Origin: Xanthomonas sp. DAR 35659
Lineage (GTDB): Bacteria; Pseudomonadota; Gammaproteobacteria; Xanthomonadales; Xanthomonadaceae
Length of the DNA: 64,000 nucleotides
NCBI RefSeq assembly: GCF_041242975.1
Contig: NZ_CP162488.1
Span: 1,974,001-2,038,000, forward strand
Direction of reading: 5' to 3'
Below the pieces are notes generated by a model. That model was not told where the DNA came from, made no database searches, and saw only the letters and a list, made by a program, of their open reading frames with translations. The position numbers were made by a program, and so were the translations under genes. Shown one piece after another: positions 49,056 through 57,794 of this stretch; the first letter of the stretch is position 1, and the number at the start of each line of letters is the position of its first letter.

Positions 49056-49071
49056 CGTGTGCCATTTCACA
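49056..49071. promoter_or_regulatory. CRP/Clp-like site upstream of the pilus operon
   Basis: CGTGT-GCCATT-TCACA matches the CRP-family consensus TGTGA-N6-TCACA at 8 of 10 positions, with one perfect half. It lies 55-70 nt upstream of the first pilin ATG, in an AT-rich patch between the pilus operon and map. Xanthomonas Clp uses this consensus. The call rests on one site only. Confidence 0.3.
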
Positions 49072-49219
49072 TTTTTATGGATGCGCATCTAGGTTTTTGA
49101 CGTGATGTCCTTCACCGATCCACGGATTCGAATTTGTGAAGACGGTCGCATGGCGTCTCCGGGGTCGAAAATCCGACGGCCTCCATGGGCGCGTTCAGGA
49201 AGCCCGCGGATGAGCGATA

Positions 49220-50005
49220 ATGGTGGGTATGACCGTCAATCTGAAAAGTCCCCAGGACATCGAGAAGATGCGCGTCGCCGGCCGCCTGGCCGCCGAGGTG
49301 CTGGACATGATCGGGCCGCACGTGAAGCCGGGGGTGACCACCGCCGAGCTGGACCGGCTGTGCCACGACCACATCGTCAACGTGCAGCAGGCGGTGCCGG
49401 CCAATGTCGGCTACCGCGGCTATCCGAAGACCCTGTGCACGTCGGTGAACAACGTGATCTGCCATGGCATCCCCAACGACAGCAAGGTCCTGAAGGACGG
49501 CGACATCGTCAATATCGACGTCACCGTGATCAAGGACGGCTGGCACGGCGACACCAGCCGCATGTACTACGCCGGCACGCCGTCGGTGATGGCGCGGCGC
49601 CTGGTCGAGGCGACCTACGAGGCGATGTGGCGCGGCATCCGCGCGGTGCGCCCGGGCGCCACGCTCGGCGACATCGGCCACGCGATCCAGCAGTACGCCG
49701 AAAGCCAGCGCTTCAGCGTGGTGCGCGAGTACTGCGGTCACGGCATCGGCAAGGTCTACCACGACGAGCCGCAGGTGCTGCACTACGGGCGCCCAGGCGA
49801 AGGCTTGGTGCTGAAGCCGGGCATGACCTTCACCATCGAGCCGATGATCAACGAAGGCGCCCGCCACACCCGCGTGCTGCCCGACGGCTGGACCGTGGTC
49901 ACCAAGGACCGCAAGCTCTCGGCGCAGTGGGAGCACATGGTCGCCGTCACCGAGGACGGCGTGGACGTGCTGACCCTGTCGCCCGGCGGCCTCGGCGAGC
50001 CGTGA
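49220..50005 (+). CDS. map: Methionine aminopeptidase type I
   Basis: The 261-residue metalloprotease removes initiator Met. The pita-bread fold and metal ligands are visible: ICHGIPNDSKVLKDGDIVNI with first ligands, VIKDGWHGDTSRMYYAG with the second Asp, YCGHGIGKVYHDEPQV with His, and GMTFTIEPMIN plus WEHMVAVTEDGV with the Glu ligands. A start three codons later (MTVNLKS) is equally plausible. Its stop overlaps the glnD start as GTGA. Confidence 0.97.
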   Translation: MVGMTVNLKSPQDIEKMRVAGRLAAEVLDMIGPHVKPGVTTAELDRLCHDHIVNVQQAVPANVGYRGYPKTLCTSVNNVICHGIPNDSKVLKDGDIVNIDVTVIKDGWHGDTSRMYYAGTPSVMARRLVEATYEAMWRGIRAVRPGATLGDIGHAIQQYAESQRFSVVREYCGHGIGKVYHDEPQVLHYGRPGEGLVLKPGMTFTIEPMINEGARHTRVLPDGWTVVTKDRKLSAQWEHMVAVTEDGVDVLTLSPGGLGEP

Positions 50006-52641
50006 GCCTGCTGCCGGCCGGTGCCGATGCCGGCATGCCCGATGCCGGCGCCGACGATGCCGACTGGGCCGCGGCGGCGCGACACCTGCTGGCCCAGGCC
50101 GATGCGCGGCTGAACAAGCGCTTCGACCAGGGCGACGACATCGACCGCTTGCTGGCGCTGCGCGCGCGCGCGCTGGACCAACTGATCCGGCACGCCTGGA
50201 GCCGCTGCGTGCCCCGCGATGCGGGGCTGGCGCTCTACGCGGTCGGCGGCTATGGCCGTGGCGAACTGTTCCCGCGCTCGGACATCGACCTGCTGGTGTT
50301 CGGCGAAGCACAGTGCCAGCGCCTGCACGAGCAGGCCCTGGCGCGGCTGTTCGCGCTGCTGTGGGATGCCGGCGTGCCGGTGAGCCACGCGGTGCGCTCG
50401 GCCGCGCAGTGCACCGCGGCCTGCGCCGACCAGACCGTGCTGACCGCGCTGATTGAGGCGCGCCCGCTGCAGGCCGACGCCGCGGCCAAGGCGGCGCTGG
50501 CCGCGGCCATCGCGCCGCCGCGCGTGTGGCCGCCGCGCGAATTCTTCATGGCCAAGCGCGAGGAACTGCAGACCCGCCACCAGCGCTTCGGCGACACCGC
50601 CGACAACCTGGAACCGGACATCAAGGACGGCCCCGGCGGCCTGCGCGACCTGCACACGCTGGGCTGGATGGCGCTGCGCGCGTTCGGCGTGCGCGACCTG
50701 GAGCCGTTGATCGGGCTCGGCCACGTCGGCGGCGACGAGGCCGCCGCGCTGCGCCGCGAGCGCCGCGAACTGGCGCGGTTGCGCTACGGGTTGCACCTGG
50801 TCGCCAACCGGCCGGAGGAGCGCCTGCGCTTCGACTACCAGAAGACCCTGGCGCAACGCCTGGGCTTCTCCGACGACGCCGAGAGCCTGGGCGTCGAAAA
50901 GATGATGCAGCGCTTCTACCGCAGCGCCGCGATCGTGCGCCGGCTCAGCGACCGGCTGCTGCAGCGCTTCGAGGAGCAGTTCGACGGCGAGGCGCAGCCG
51001 CAACCGCTGGGCGAGGGCTTCTCGCTGCGCCGCGGCTATCTGGCGGCAGATGCCGAGCGTTGGCCGCAGGCCGACCCGGTGCAGGTGTTCGCGCTGTTCG
51101 CGACCTGGGCCGCGCATGGCGAGGTGCGCGGGCTGCATTCGCTGACCGCGCGTGCGCTGGCCGAGGCGCTGCCGCGGTTGCCGGCCTACGCCGATGCCGG
51201 CGCGGCGGCGCGCGAGCGCTTCCTGGCCCTCCTGCGCGGCCCGCGCGCGGTGCAGACGCTGACCCGGATGGCGCGGCTGGGCGTGCTCGGGCAGTGGATC
51301 CCGGCGTTCGCGCAGGTGTCCGGACGCATGCAGTTCGACCTGTTCCATGTCTACACCGTGGACCAGCACACGTTGATGGTGCTGAAGAACATGGCGGTGT
51401 TCGCCAGCGCCCGCGCCGACGACCGCTTCTCGATCGCGCACGAGGTGTGGCCGCGCCTGCGCAAGCCGGAACTGCTGCTGCTGGCAGGGCTGTTCCACGA
51501 CATCGCCAAGGGCCGTGGCGGCGACCATTCCGAACTCGGCGCGGTCGATGCGCGCGCGTTCTGCGCCGCGCATGGGCTGCGCGCCGCCGATACCGACCTG
51601 GTCGCGTGGCTGGTCGAGCAGCACCTGCGCATGTCGGTGACCGCGCAGAAGCAGGACATCTCCGATGCGGACGTGATCCACCGGTTCGCCACCCTGGTCG
51701 GCGACCGCGAGCGCCTGGACTACCTGTACCTGCTGACCTGCGCCGACATCGCCGGCACCAGCCCCAAGTTGTGGAACGCCTGGAAGGACCGCTTGCTGGC
51801 CGACCTGTATTTCGCCGCGCGGCGCGCGCTGCGCGAAGGCCTGGAGCATCCGCTGCCGGTCGCCGAGCGGGTGCAGGAGGCGCGCGAGGCCGCGCGCGCG
51901 CTGATGCATCTGCAGGGCCACGACGATACGGTCATCGACCGCCAGTTCGCCGGCATGCCGGACGAGAGTTTCCTGCGCTTCCGCCCCGAGCAACTGGCCT
52001 GGCAGGCGACGGCGCTGATGGAAGTGGAACTGGGCGGAACCCTGGTCAAGGTGCGTCCGGTCACCCCCGACGACGCGGCGCTGGAAGTGTTCGTGTATTC
52101 GCCCGACCGCGACGGCCTGTTCGCCGCGATCGTGATGACCCTGGACCGTTGCGGCTACGGCATCCACCGCGCGCGCGTGCTGGACGCGCCGCACGACGCG
52201 ATCTTCGACACCTTCGAGGTGATGCCGGCCGACGCCTTCGCCAGCGGCGACCCGGCGCAACTGGAGGCGGCGCTGCGCGAGGCGCTGGCCGGCGACCTGA
52301 CCCGGCTGCGCCCGGCGCGGCGGGTGGTGCCGCGGCAACTGCGGCATTTCCGCTTCGCGCCGCGCATCGAGTTCCGCGAGGACGTGGATGGTCGCCGCAC
52401 CCGCCTGAGCCTGGTCGCGCCGGACCGGCCGGGACTGCTCTCCAACGTGGCGCAGGTGCTGCGCCGCCAGCGCTTGCGCGTGCACGACGCGCGCATCGCC
52501 ACTTTCGGCGAGCGCGCCGAGGATCTGTTCCAGATCACCGACGAACACAATCAGCCCTTGCCCGACGCCTCCCGTCAGGCGCTGCATGCCGCATTGCAGG
52601 CCTGCCTGGACCCCGACATTCCGCCTGGAGATCCCCGCTAA
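50002..52641 (+). CDS. glnD: Bifunctional uridylyltransferase/uridylyl-removing enzyme GlnD
   Basis: The 879-residue nitrogen sensor modifies PII proteins. The nucleotidyltransferase site [21 protein letters not shown] lies near residue 75. The HD domain responsible for removal has [19 protein letters not shown] near residue 495. Two C-terminal ACT domains bind glutamine ([20 protein letters not shown] and [20 protein letters not shown]). GTG overlaps the map stop, and the TAA overlaps the dapD ATG by one base, so map-glnD-dapD is a tight operon. Confidence 0.97.
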   Translation: MSLLPAGADAGMPDAGADDADWAAAARHLLAQADARLNKRFDQGDDIDRLLALRARALDQLIRHAWSRCVPRDAGLALYAVGGYGRGELFPRSDIDLLVFGEAQCQRLHEQALARLFALLWDAGVPVSHAVRSAAQCTAACADQTVLTALIEARPLQADAAAKAALAAAIAPPRVWPPREFFMAKREELQTRHQRFGDTADNLEPDIKDGPGGLRDLHTLGWMALRAFGVRDLEPLIGLGHVGGDEAAALRRERRELARLRYGLHLVANRPEERLRFDYQKTLAQRLGFSDDAESLGVEKMMQRFYRSAAIVRRLSDRLLQRFEEQFDGEAQPQPLGEGFSLRRGYLAADAERWPQADPVQVFALFATWAAHGEVRGLHSLTARALAEALPRLPAYADAGAAARERFLALLRGPRAVQTLTRMARLGVLGQWIPAFAQVSGRMQFDLFHVYTVDQHTLMVLKNMAVFASARADDRFSIAHEVWPRLRKPELLLLAGLFHDIAKGRGGDHSELGAVDARAFCAAHGLRAADTDLVAWLVEQHLRMSVTAQKQDISDADVIHRFATLVGDRERLDYLYLLTCADIAGTSPKLWNAWKDRLLADLYFAARRALREGLEHPLPVAERVQEAREAARALMHLQGHDDTVIDRQFAGMPDESFLRFRPEQLAWQATALMEVELGGTLVKVRPVTPDDAALEVFVYSPDRDGLFAAIVMTLDRCGYGIHRARVLDAPHDAIFDTFEVMPADAFASGDPAQLEAALREALAGDLTRLRPARRVVPRQLRHFRFAPRIEFREDVDGRRTRLSLVAPDRPGLLSNVAQVLRRQRLRVHDARIATFGERAEDLFQITDEHNQPLPDASRQALHAALQACLDPDIPPGDPR

Positions 52642-53663
52642 TGGCCACCAAGAAGCCTGCCGCCGCCAAGAAGTCCGCTACCAAGACCGCCGCCGGCAAG
52701 ACCGTTGCCAAGAAGGCCGTCGCCAAGAAGACCGTCGCCAAGAAGACCGTCGCCGCCGCTGTCGCAACGCCCGTCGTCGCGCCGAAGCCGCCGGCCAGGC
52801 CGGTGCGCGCCAAGCCGGCCGCCGGCCCCAGCGCCGACGAACTGAAGTTCACCATCGACAGCGCCTTCGAGCGCCGCGCCACCCTGACCCTGGACGAGAT
52901 CGAAGGTTCGACCCGGCCGGTGGTCAATCGCGTCATCGATGGCCTGGAACGCGGCGAGTTCCGCGTCGCCGAGCCGGACGGGCATGGTGGCTGGAAGGTC
53001 AACGAGTGGCTGAAGAAGGCCGTGCTGCTGTATTTCCGGGTCAACGAGATGGCCGTGGTCGAGGCGCAGCCGGCGCCGTTCTGGGACAAGGTGGAGTCGC
53101 GCTTCGCCGGCTACCACGAGGCCGAGTTCCGCAAGGCCGGGGTGCGCGTGGTGCCGGGCGCGATCGCGCGCCGCGGCAGCTATTTCGGCAAGGACGTGGT
53201 GCTGATGCCGAGCTTCACCAACATCGGCGCGCACGTGGGCGAGGGCACCATGGTCGATACCTGGGCGACGGTCGGTTCCTGCGCGCAGATCGGCAAGCAT
53301 TGCCACCTGTCCGGCGGCGCCGGCATCGGCGGCGTGCTCGAACCGCTGCAGGCCGGCCCGACCATCATCGAGGACCACTGTTTCATCGGTGCGCGCTCGG
53401 AGGTGGTGGAGGGCGTGGTGGTCGGTCATCACAGCGTGATCGGCATGGGGGTGTTCATTGGGCAGAGCACGCGGATCTACAACCGCGCCACTGGCGAGGT
53501 GTCCTATGGGTACGTGCCGCCGTACAGTGTGGTGGTGTCCGGGCAGTTGCCGTCCAAGGACGGTTCGCATTCGCTGTATTGCGCGGTGATCGTGAAGCAG
53601 GTCGATGCCAGGACTCGCAGCAAGACCAGTGTCAACGATTTGCTGCGTGGGTTGGCGGACTGA
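52641..53663 (+). CDS. dapD: Tetrahydrodipicolinate N-succinyltransferase with histone-H1-like N-terminal tail
   Basis: DapD succinylates tetrahydrodipicolinate in lysine and diaminopimelate synthesis. The enzyme proper begins near residue 67 ([20 protein letters not shown], split) and includes the hexapeptide region [20 protein letters not shown] and [15 protein letters not shown]. It is preceded by about 65 residues made almost only of Lys, Ala, Thr, Val and Pro (for example [19 protein letters not shown]). This tail resembles histone H1/AlgP-type DNA-binding tails and is absent from ordinary ~275-residue DapD. The start is fixed by its one-base overlap with the glnD stop. Confidence 0.93.
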   Translation: MATKKPAAAKKSATKTAAGKTVAKKAVAKKTVAKKTVAAAVATPVVAPKPPARPVRAKPAAGPSADELKFTIDSAFERRATLTLDEIEGSTRPVVNRVIDGLERGEFRVAEPDGHGGWKVNEWLKKAVLLYFRVNEMAVVEAQPAPFWDKVESRFAGYHEAEFRKAGVRVVPGAIARRGSYFGKDVVLMPSFTNIGAHVGEGTMVDTWATVGSCAQIGKHCHLSGGAGIGGVLEPLQAGPTIIEDHCFIGARSEVVEGVVVGHHSVIGMGVFIGQSTRIYNRATGEVSYGYVPPYSVVVSGQLPSKDGSHSLYCAVIVKQVDARTRSKTSVNDLLRGLAD

Positions 53664-54508
53664 GTGGGGTGAGAACGGTGCAAGCCCGGTCTAGCTCTGG
53701 CATTTCCCCGCCGGCTTTTTGGCTAAACGGGGCCATCTTCCTACGTTGCGCAGTTGCTGTTTGAGCGTATGACGGTGGCATTTGCAAAGACGCGCGGCAT
53801 TGCGGTAGCACATCGTGTCGACGTTGAAGCCGCTCTTACATTGCCACTCATCAAGCATCTGAGCTTGGAGCAAGGGCAACGGCAAAGGCTTTCGCCCTTG
53901 CGGGCGAGTCACTTTTCTTTGCTCGTGCAAAGAAAAGTAACCAAAAGAAAGCACGCCCTGCCTTGCGCCCTCCGCGCTGCGCGCTCCGGGTCTGCGGATG
54001 CACCGGGGATCCGCGGAAGGGGCATCCTGCCCCTGCCGCGGACGGCGCACATCCATGTGCGCCGCCCTTCGGGTGTTTCCCCGGTCCATCCGCCGCTGCG
54101 GAAGGGAACCCGGTAAATCAAAAGCAAAAGCAAAAGCAAATGCAACGGCGGTATCTCGCGCAACGGACGGCCGCTGCGTAGGAGCGCCTCCAGCGCTTCG
54201 TGCTTGAAGCAAGCGGCAGCGTCGTGCGTCGTCGTCGGTATGCCAGGTAGCTGTTGGCCTAGCACCGCCGTGTAGCCTTCAGGTAGGCCGGACAACGGTT
54301 TTTGGGTCGCCGCCGGCGCGAGGCGGTGTTTGGTTTCCCACTGATTCGCGATCCCACGCTCAGGGGTAGGGCGCATACCCGGCGTACATCGGTGGCCGGA
54401 TACGCTGCCATGCAGGTTCGGGCGCCGCGGTGGCGGCGCGCATCGGACCCGACCATGCCCGGCGCAGACCGTCGCCGGGCGCTGCCGCTGCGCCGACAGG
54501 AGACTCCG
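53664..54508. other. 845-nt gene-poor interval with repeats
   Basis: No convincing gene is seen. The interval contains an 11-bp hairpin (53911-53938), GC-rich sequence with several short inverted repeats, three tandem AAAAGC units (54120-54137) and a degenerate GTAGGAGCGCCTCCAGC string near 54178. A 120-codon plus-strand frame across the hairpin is compositionally like repeat DNA and was not called. The interval may encode an untranslated RNA, but there is no clear promoter or terminator. Confidence 0.6.
53911..53938. repeat. Perfect 11-bp hairpin of a dispersed element
   Basis: ACTTTTCTTTG (53911-53921) and CAAAGAAAAGT (53928-53938) are perfect inverted arms around CTCGTG. The AT-rich arms contrast with the GC-rich surroundings. 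No T-run follows, so it is not a standard terminator. Confidence 0.7.
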
Positions 54509-55285
54509 ATGCGGAAGACGAAATGGGTTTGTTGGATGACGGTGGTGTTCGCGCTGTCCGGGTGCGGGCGCGAGGGCGCACCGGCGCAGACGGCCCCTGC
54601 GGGTGACCACACGCCTGCGGCGACGGTCGCTGCGCCAACTCCGCCGTCGGCCGCGACCTCCGCGCCTGCACAACCGCCTGCGACGCCGACGGCGAGTACC
54701 AGTGAGGCGACTGAGCCGCTGTCCTGCGTCGCCGAGATCGGCGCCGCCGCCGCGACCGCGCGGGTGACCACCTGCCGCGCGGTGTCGCCGGCCACCCATC
54801 CGCCCTGCAACGCCGCCAACAGCTGCGCCATGATCGACGACGAGATCGCCCGCGGCTGCGCGCTGCTCGGCCGCGACGGACCGACCACGGCCGAGTGCGG
54901 CCCGGCCGCCGACAGCCCGCAGGCGGCGGCGGACGTGGTGCGGCGTTACTACGCGGCGATCAACGCGCGCGACTACGCCGTGGCCTGGCGGCAGTGGGGC
55001 GAGGACGGGCGTCCGGGGCAGTCCTACGCGGCGTTCAAGGCCGGCTTCGCGCGGACCCGTGCGGTGACGGCGACGATCGGCGCGCTCGGCGCCGGCGAGG
55101 GCGCCGCCGGATCGGTCTACCAGCCGGTGCCGGTCACCGTGGAGGCGACGCTGGACGATGGCACGCGGCAACGCTTCCGTGGCGATTACATCCTGCGCCG
55201 CGTCAACGGCGTGGACGGCGCCTCGGCGGCACAACTGCGCTGGCGGATCGACTCGGCGCAGCTCAAGGAGGTGCCGGCGCAGTGA
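54509..55285 (+). CDS. Lipoprotein with Pro/Ala linker, function unknown
   Basis: The 258-residue product has a lipobox (VVFALSGC, Cys19) and ACAGGAGA about 7 nt ahead of the ATG. A 50-residue Ala/Pro/Thr linker follows. The next part has four Cys (LSCVAEI, TTCRAV, PPCNAAN and NSCAMI), and the C-terminal ~110 residues look like an NTF2-like domain (AADVVRRYYAAINARDYAVAWRQWG, split). It probably stands in the outer membrane facing the periplasm. I recognise no specific family. Confidence 0.75.
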   Translation: MRKTKWVCWMTVVFALSGCGREGAPAQTAPAGDHTPAATVAAPTPPSAATSAPAQPPATPTASTSEATEPLSCVAEIGAAAATARVTTCRAVSPATHPPCNAANSCAMIDDEIARGCALLGRDGPTTAECGPAADSPQAAADVVRRYYAAINARDYAVAWRQWGEDGRPGQSYAAFKAGFARTRAVTATIGALGAGEGAAGSVYQPVPVTVEATLDDGTRQRFRGDYILRRVNGVDGASAAQLRWRIDSAQLKEVPAQ

Positions 55286-55476
55286 GGCCTGGCGCGGCTG
55301 ATCGCGTTTCCCGCAGGGAGCCGACGGTGCGCATGCCGGGTAAGATCACGCGCATTGCCTGGGTGCCTGTCGATGACGGACGCACGGCTCGTATCCTTGC
55401 GGTCCCGCTCGCCGCCTTGCTGTGCGTGGAATCCTGAGGGATTCGATGCGCCCTGGCGGGCGGACCCTCACCCCGA

Positions 55477-55499
55477 CCCCTCTCCCGGTGGGAGAGGGG
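55477..55499. repeat. Single GGGAGAGGGG hairpin
   Basis: CCCCTCTCCC (55477-55486) and GGGAGAGGGG (55490-55499) pair perfectly around GGT. CCCTCACCCCG precedes it, as at 10329-10351. It sits 24 nt ahead of the Spx/ArsC-like gene and could act as a weak terminator or an mRNA-stability element. Confidence 0.75.
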
Positions 55500-55522
55500 C
55501 TTTAGTCAATGAGACAGTGCCG

Positions 55523-55879
55523 ATGACGACGTTGTACGGATTGAAGAACTGCGACACCTGCAAGAAGGCGACGAAGTGGCTGGACCGCTTCGGCGTGGCC
55601 TACAGTTTCGTCGATTACCGCGAGCACAAGCCCAGCCCGGAGACGCTGCTGGACTGGGCGGGCCGGGCCGGCGGCTTCGATGCGCTGGTCAACAAGTCCT
55701 CGACCACCTGGCGGCAATTGCCCGACAACAAGAAGACGCCCGGCTCGGAGGCCGAGTGGAAGCTGCTGCTGCGCGAGTATCCGCAACTGATCCGGCGGCC
55801 GCTGGTGGTGACCGAGGACGGTCAGTTCAGCCAGGGCTTCTCGGACAACGGCTTCAAGCAGCGCTTTGGGTTGAAATGA
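55523..55879 (+). CDS. Spx/ArsC family reductase-like protein (YffB-like)
   Basis: The 118-residue protein has the thioredoxin-like ArsC/Spx fold with CDTC near the N-terminus (GLKNCDTCKKATKWLD), the SSTTWRQLPDN region and RRPLVVTEDG before the last helix. It resembles YffB, which also precedes dapE in E. coli. The function is unproven; arsenate reduction should not be assumed. The stop overlaps the GNAT start as ATGA. Confidence 0.87.
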   Translation: MTTLYGLKNCDTCKKATKWLDRFGVAYSFVDYREHKPSPETLLDWAGRAGGFDALVNKSSTTWRQLPDNKKTPGSEAEWKLLLREYPQLIRRPLVVTEDGQFSQGFSDNGFKQRFGLK

Positions 55880-56334
55880 ACATCCGTCCTTATCGAGACG
55901 ACGACTGGGCGCGCCTGTGCGTCATCCACGACGCCGCGCGCCTGGAGGAACTGCAGGCCGCGGGGTTGACGGATGCGTTCCTGCCGCTGCCGATCGCGGC
56001 CGAGCGCGAGGGCCTGTTCGACTACCGCCTGCAGGTCGCCGAGTGCGATGGGCAGGTGCTGGGCTTCGTCGCCGACAACGGCGAGGAACTGGCCTGGCTG
56101 TACGTGGATCCGGCCGCGCGCCGGCGCGGGGTCGGCCAGGCGCTGGTGGCCGCGGTGCAGGCGGCGCAGCCCGACGGCCTGTCGCTGGAACTGCTCGAGG
56201 GCAATGCGGCGGCGCAGGCGTTCTACCGCGCCTGCGGCTTCGTCGAGACCAGCACGTACGGCGGTCGGATGCCCGGCAACGAGACCTTCGCGGTGCGCGT
56301 GCAGTGCATGCGCTGGCCTGGCGCGACCGAGTGA
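55876..56334 (+). CDS. GNAT family N-acetyltransferase
   Basis: The 152-residue acetyltransferase has the acetyl-CoA loop [15 protein letters not shown] near residue 83 and the late [22 protein letters not shown] helix-strand (split) typical of GNAT proteins. The acceptor is unknown. It is translationally coupled to the Spx/ArsC-like gene and lies 46 nt ahead of dapE. Confidence 0.85.
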   Translation: MNIRPYRDDDWARLCVIHDAARLEELQAAGLTDAFLPLPIAAEREGLFDYRLQVAECDGQVLGFVADNGEELAWLYVDPAARRRGVGQALVAAVQAAQPDGLSLELLEGNAAAQAFYRACGFVETSTYGGRMPGNETFAVRVQCMRWPGATE

Positions 56335-56380
56335 CCCGTTCGTTGCGTTCCTTCCTTTGCGTTCCAGAAGGTGTCCTTGC

Positions 56381-57511
56381 ATGTCCGATGTCCTTGAACT
56401 CGCCTGCGACCTGATCGCCCGCCCGTCGGTCACGCCCGACGATGCCGGGTGCCAGGCGCTGATCGCGCAGCGGCTGGAGCGCGCCGGTTTCGTCCTCGAA
56501 CGCTTGCGTTGCGGCCAGGTCGACAACCTGTGGGCCACCCATCGCGGCGGCGATGGGCCGGTGCTGGCGTTGCTCGGCCATACCGACGTGGTGCCGCCGG
56601 GGCCGCGCGACGCCTGGGCCAGCGATCCGTTCGCGCCGCAGATTCGCGACGGCGTGCTGTACGGGCGTGGTGCCGCCGACATGAAGGGCAGCGTGGCCGC
56701 GTTCGTGGTCGCCGCCGAACGCTTCGTGGCCGCGCAGCCGCGGCACCCGGGCACGCTGGCGCTGCTGCTGACCAGCGACGAGGAAGGCGATGCGATCAAT
56801 GGCGTGCGCCACGTGGCGCGCCTGTTCGCCGAGCGCGGCGAACGCATCGACTGGTGCATCACCGGCGAACCCTCGTCCACCGACCGGCTCGGCGACTTGC
56901 TCCGCGTCGGTCGCCGCGGCAGCCTCTCCGGCACGCTGGTGGTGCGTGGCGTGCAGGGCCATGTGGCCTATCCGCACAAGGCGCGCAATCCGATCCACCT
57001 GGCCGCGCCGGCGCTGGCCGACCTGGTCGCCCGGCACTGGGACGACGGCTACGAGAGCTTCCCGCCGACCAGCCTGCAGATCTCCAACGTGCATGCCGGC
57101 ACTGGCGCCAACAACGTGATCCCCGGCGAACTGCAGGTCGCGTTCAATCTGCGCTACACGCCGCATTGGGATGCCCCGCGACTGGAAGCGGAAATCGCCG
57201 CGCTGTTCGATCGCCATGGGCTGGACTACAGCCTGCGCTGGCATCGCAGCGGCGAGCCGTTCTACACCCCGGAGGGCACGCTGCGCCAGGTGGCGCGCGA
57301 GGTGCTGGGCGAGGTCGCGGGCGCGCCGCCGGAGGAAAGCACCGGTGGCGGCACCTCCGATGCGCGCTTCATCGCCCCGCTGGGCGCGCAGTGCATCGAG
57401 GTCGGCCCGGTCAACGCCAGCATCCACCAGGTCGACGAGCATGTGCGCGTGGCCGACCTGGAGGCGTTGCCGGATCTGTACCTGCGCCTGATCGAACGGT
57501 TGCTGCGGTAA
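56381..57511 (+). CDS. dapE: Succinyl-diaminopimelate desuccinylase
   Basis: The 376-residue dizinc enzyme removes succinate from N-succinyl-LL-diaminopimelate, three steps after DapD. Metal and catalytic motifs are [36 protein letters not shown] and the C-terminal [11 protein letters not shown] and NASIHQVDE. Its promoter-distal end is directly followed by the asnB leader region. Confidence 0.97.
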   Translation: MSDVLELACDLIARPSVTPDDAGCQALIAQRLERAGFVLERLRCGQVDNLWATHRGGDGPVLALLGHTDVVPPGPRDAWASDPFAPQIRDGVLYGRGAADMKGSVAAFVVAAERFVAAQPRHPGTLALLLTSDEEGDAINGVRHVARLFAERGERIDWCITGEPSSTDRLGDLLRVGRRGSLSGTLVVRGVQGHVAYPHKARNPIHLAAPALADLVARHWDDGYESFPPTSLQISNVHAGTGANNVIPGELQVAFNLRYTPHWDAPRLEAEIAALFDRHGLDYSLRWHRSGEPFYTPEGTLRQVAREVLGEVAGAPPEESTGGGTSDARFIAPLGAQCIEVGPVNASIHQVDEHVRVADLEALPDLYLRLIERLLR

Positions 57512-57514
57512 CAG

Positions 57515-57543
57515 TTGCGCCGGCCCGCGCGCCGGGTTACGGT
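57515..57543 (+). promoter_or_regulatory. Candidate promoter of the asnB leader
   Basis: TTGCGC (57515-57520), a 17-nt spacer and TACGGT (57538-57543) lie directly after the dapE stop. The -35 box and spacing equal those of the rpsB promoter in this window; the -10 box is weaker. Transcription would start about 57549-57551, at the ATG of the leader frame, implying a leaderless or near-leaderless message. Confidence 0.4.
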
Positions 57544-57549
57544 CGCCGC

Positions 57550-57645
57550 ATGACCTCGCTGTCCGCCCTCCGCCCGAACACCACCAACGGCCGCAATCAT
57601 GCGCTGGCGAATAATCGTGCGCGGCCGATGCGGGTCTGCGACTAG
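57550..57645 (+). CDS. Asparagine-rich leader peptide of asnB
   Basis: This is a 31-codon frame ending TAG, located between dapE and asnB. Five of its codons are Asn (positions 10, 13, 16, 21 and 22), including an adjacent pair ANNR just before the segment that can form the antiterminator. Asn is otherwise uncommon in this GC-rich genome. The gene downstream makes asparagine. The frame has no evident Shine-Dalgarno site, but the candidate promoter would start transcription at the ATG. It reads as the control peptide of a transcription attenuator, by analogy with the trp, his and leu leaders. Confidence 0.7.
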   Translation: MTSLSALRPNTTNGRNHALANNRARPMRVCD

Positions 57646-57708
57646 GCGCTACCAGAAACACCGCGCCCAGCCACCAGAAAACCCGCATCGGCCGATGCGG
57701 GTTTTTTT
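57622..57708 (+). promoter_or_regulatory. Asparagine attenuator of asnB (antiterminator/terminator switch)
   Basis: Segment 1, CGGCCGATGCGGGT (57622-57635), overlaps the last codons of the leader peptide and is identical to the 3' terminator arm (57689-57702). The 5' terminator arm (57681-57694) is therefore able to pair with either, giving mutually exclusive 14-bp antiterminator and 12-bp terminator stems. A ribosome paused at the Asn pair (57610-57615) leaves most of segment 1 free. A ribosome reaching the stop (57643-57645) covers it and allows termination. Confidence 0.7.
57678..57708 (+). terminator. Intrinsic terminator ahead of asnB
   Basis: AAAACCCGCATC (57678-57689) pairs with GATGCGGGTTTT (57694-57705) around a GGCC loop, and the T-run continues to 57708. 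It is the strongest terminator in the window and lies 87 nt before the asnB start, on the same strand. No gene other than the short leader frame lies between dapE and it. Confidence 0.9.
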
Positions 57709-57717
57709 GTGCCTGCG

Positions 57718-57758
57718 GTGTGGATACCTCCACACGAGCCCGGCCATCCATGGCCGGG
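57718..57758 (+). other. Two hairpins in the asnB 5' untranslated region
   Basis: GTGTGG-ATACCT-CCACAC (57718-57735) and CCCGGCCA-TCCA-TGGCCGGG (57739-57758) lie between the attenuator and the asnB ribosome binding site (CAGGAG, 57782-57787). They may protect the read-through message. No function is claimed. Confidence 0.45.
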
Positions 57759-57794
57759 GATTGAAACACCATCCCCACGATCAGGAGCTTTTCC

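Noticed and set aside
53754..54116. 120-codon frame in the gene-poor interval
   Set aside because: It crosses the perfect hairpin and repeat DNA, lacks a ribosome binding site and matches no fold. Such frames are often annotated but look like translated repeats.
53909..55234. 441-codon minus-strand frame opposite the lipoprotein gene
   Set aside because: The plus strand carries a lipobox, a good ribosome binding site and folded-domain composition; the minus frame is Arg-rich shadow.
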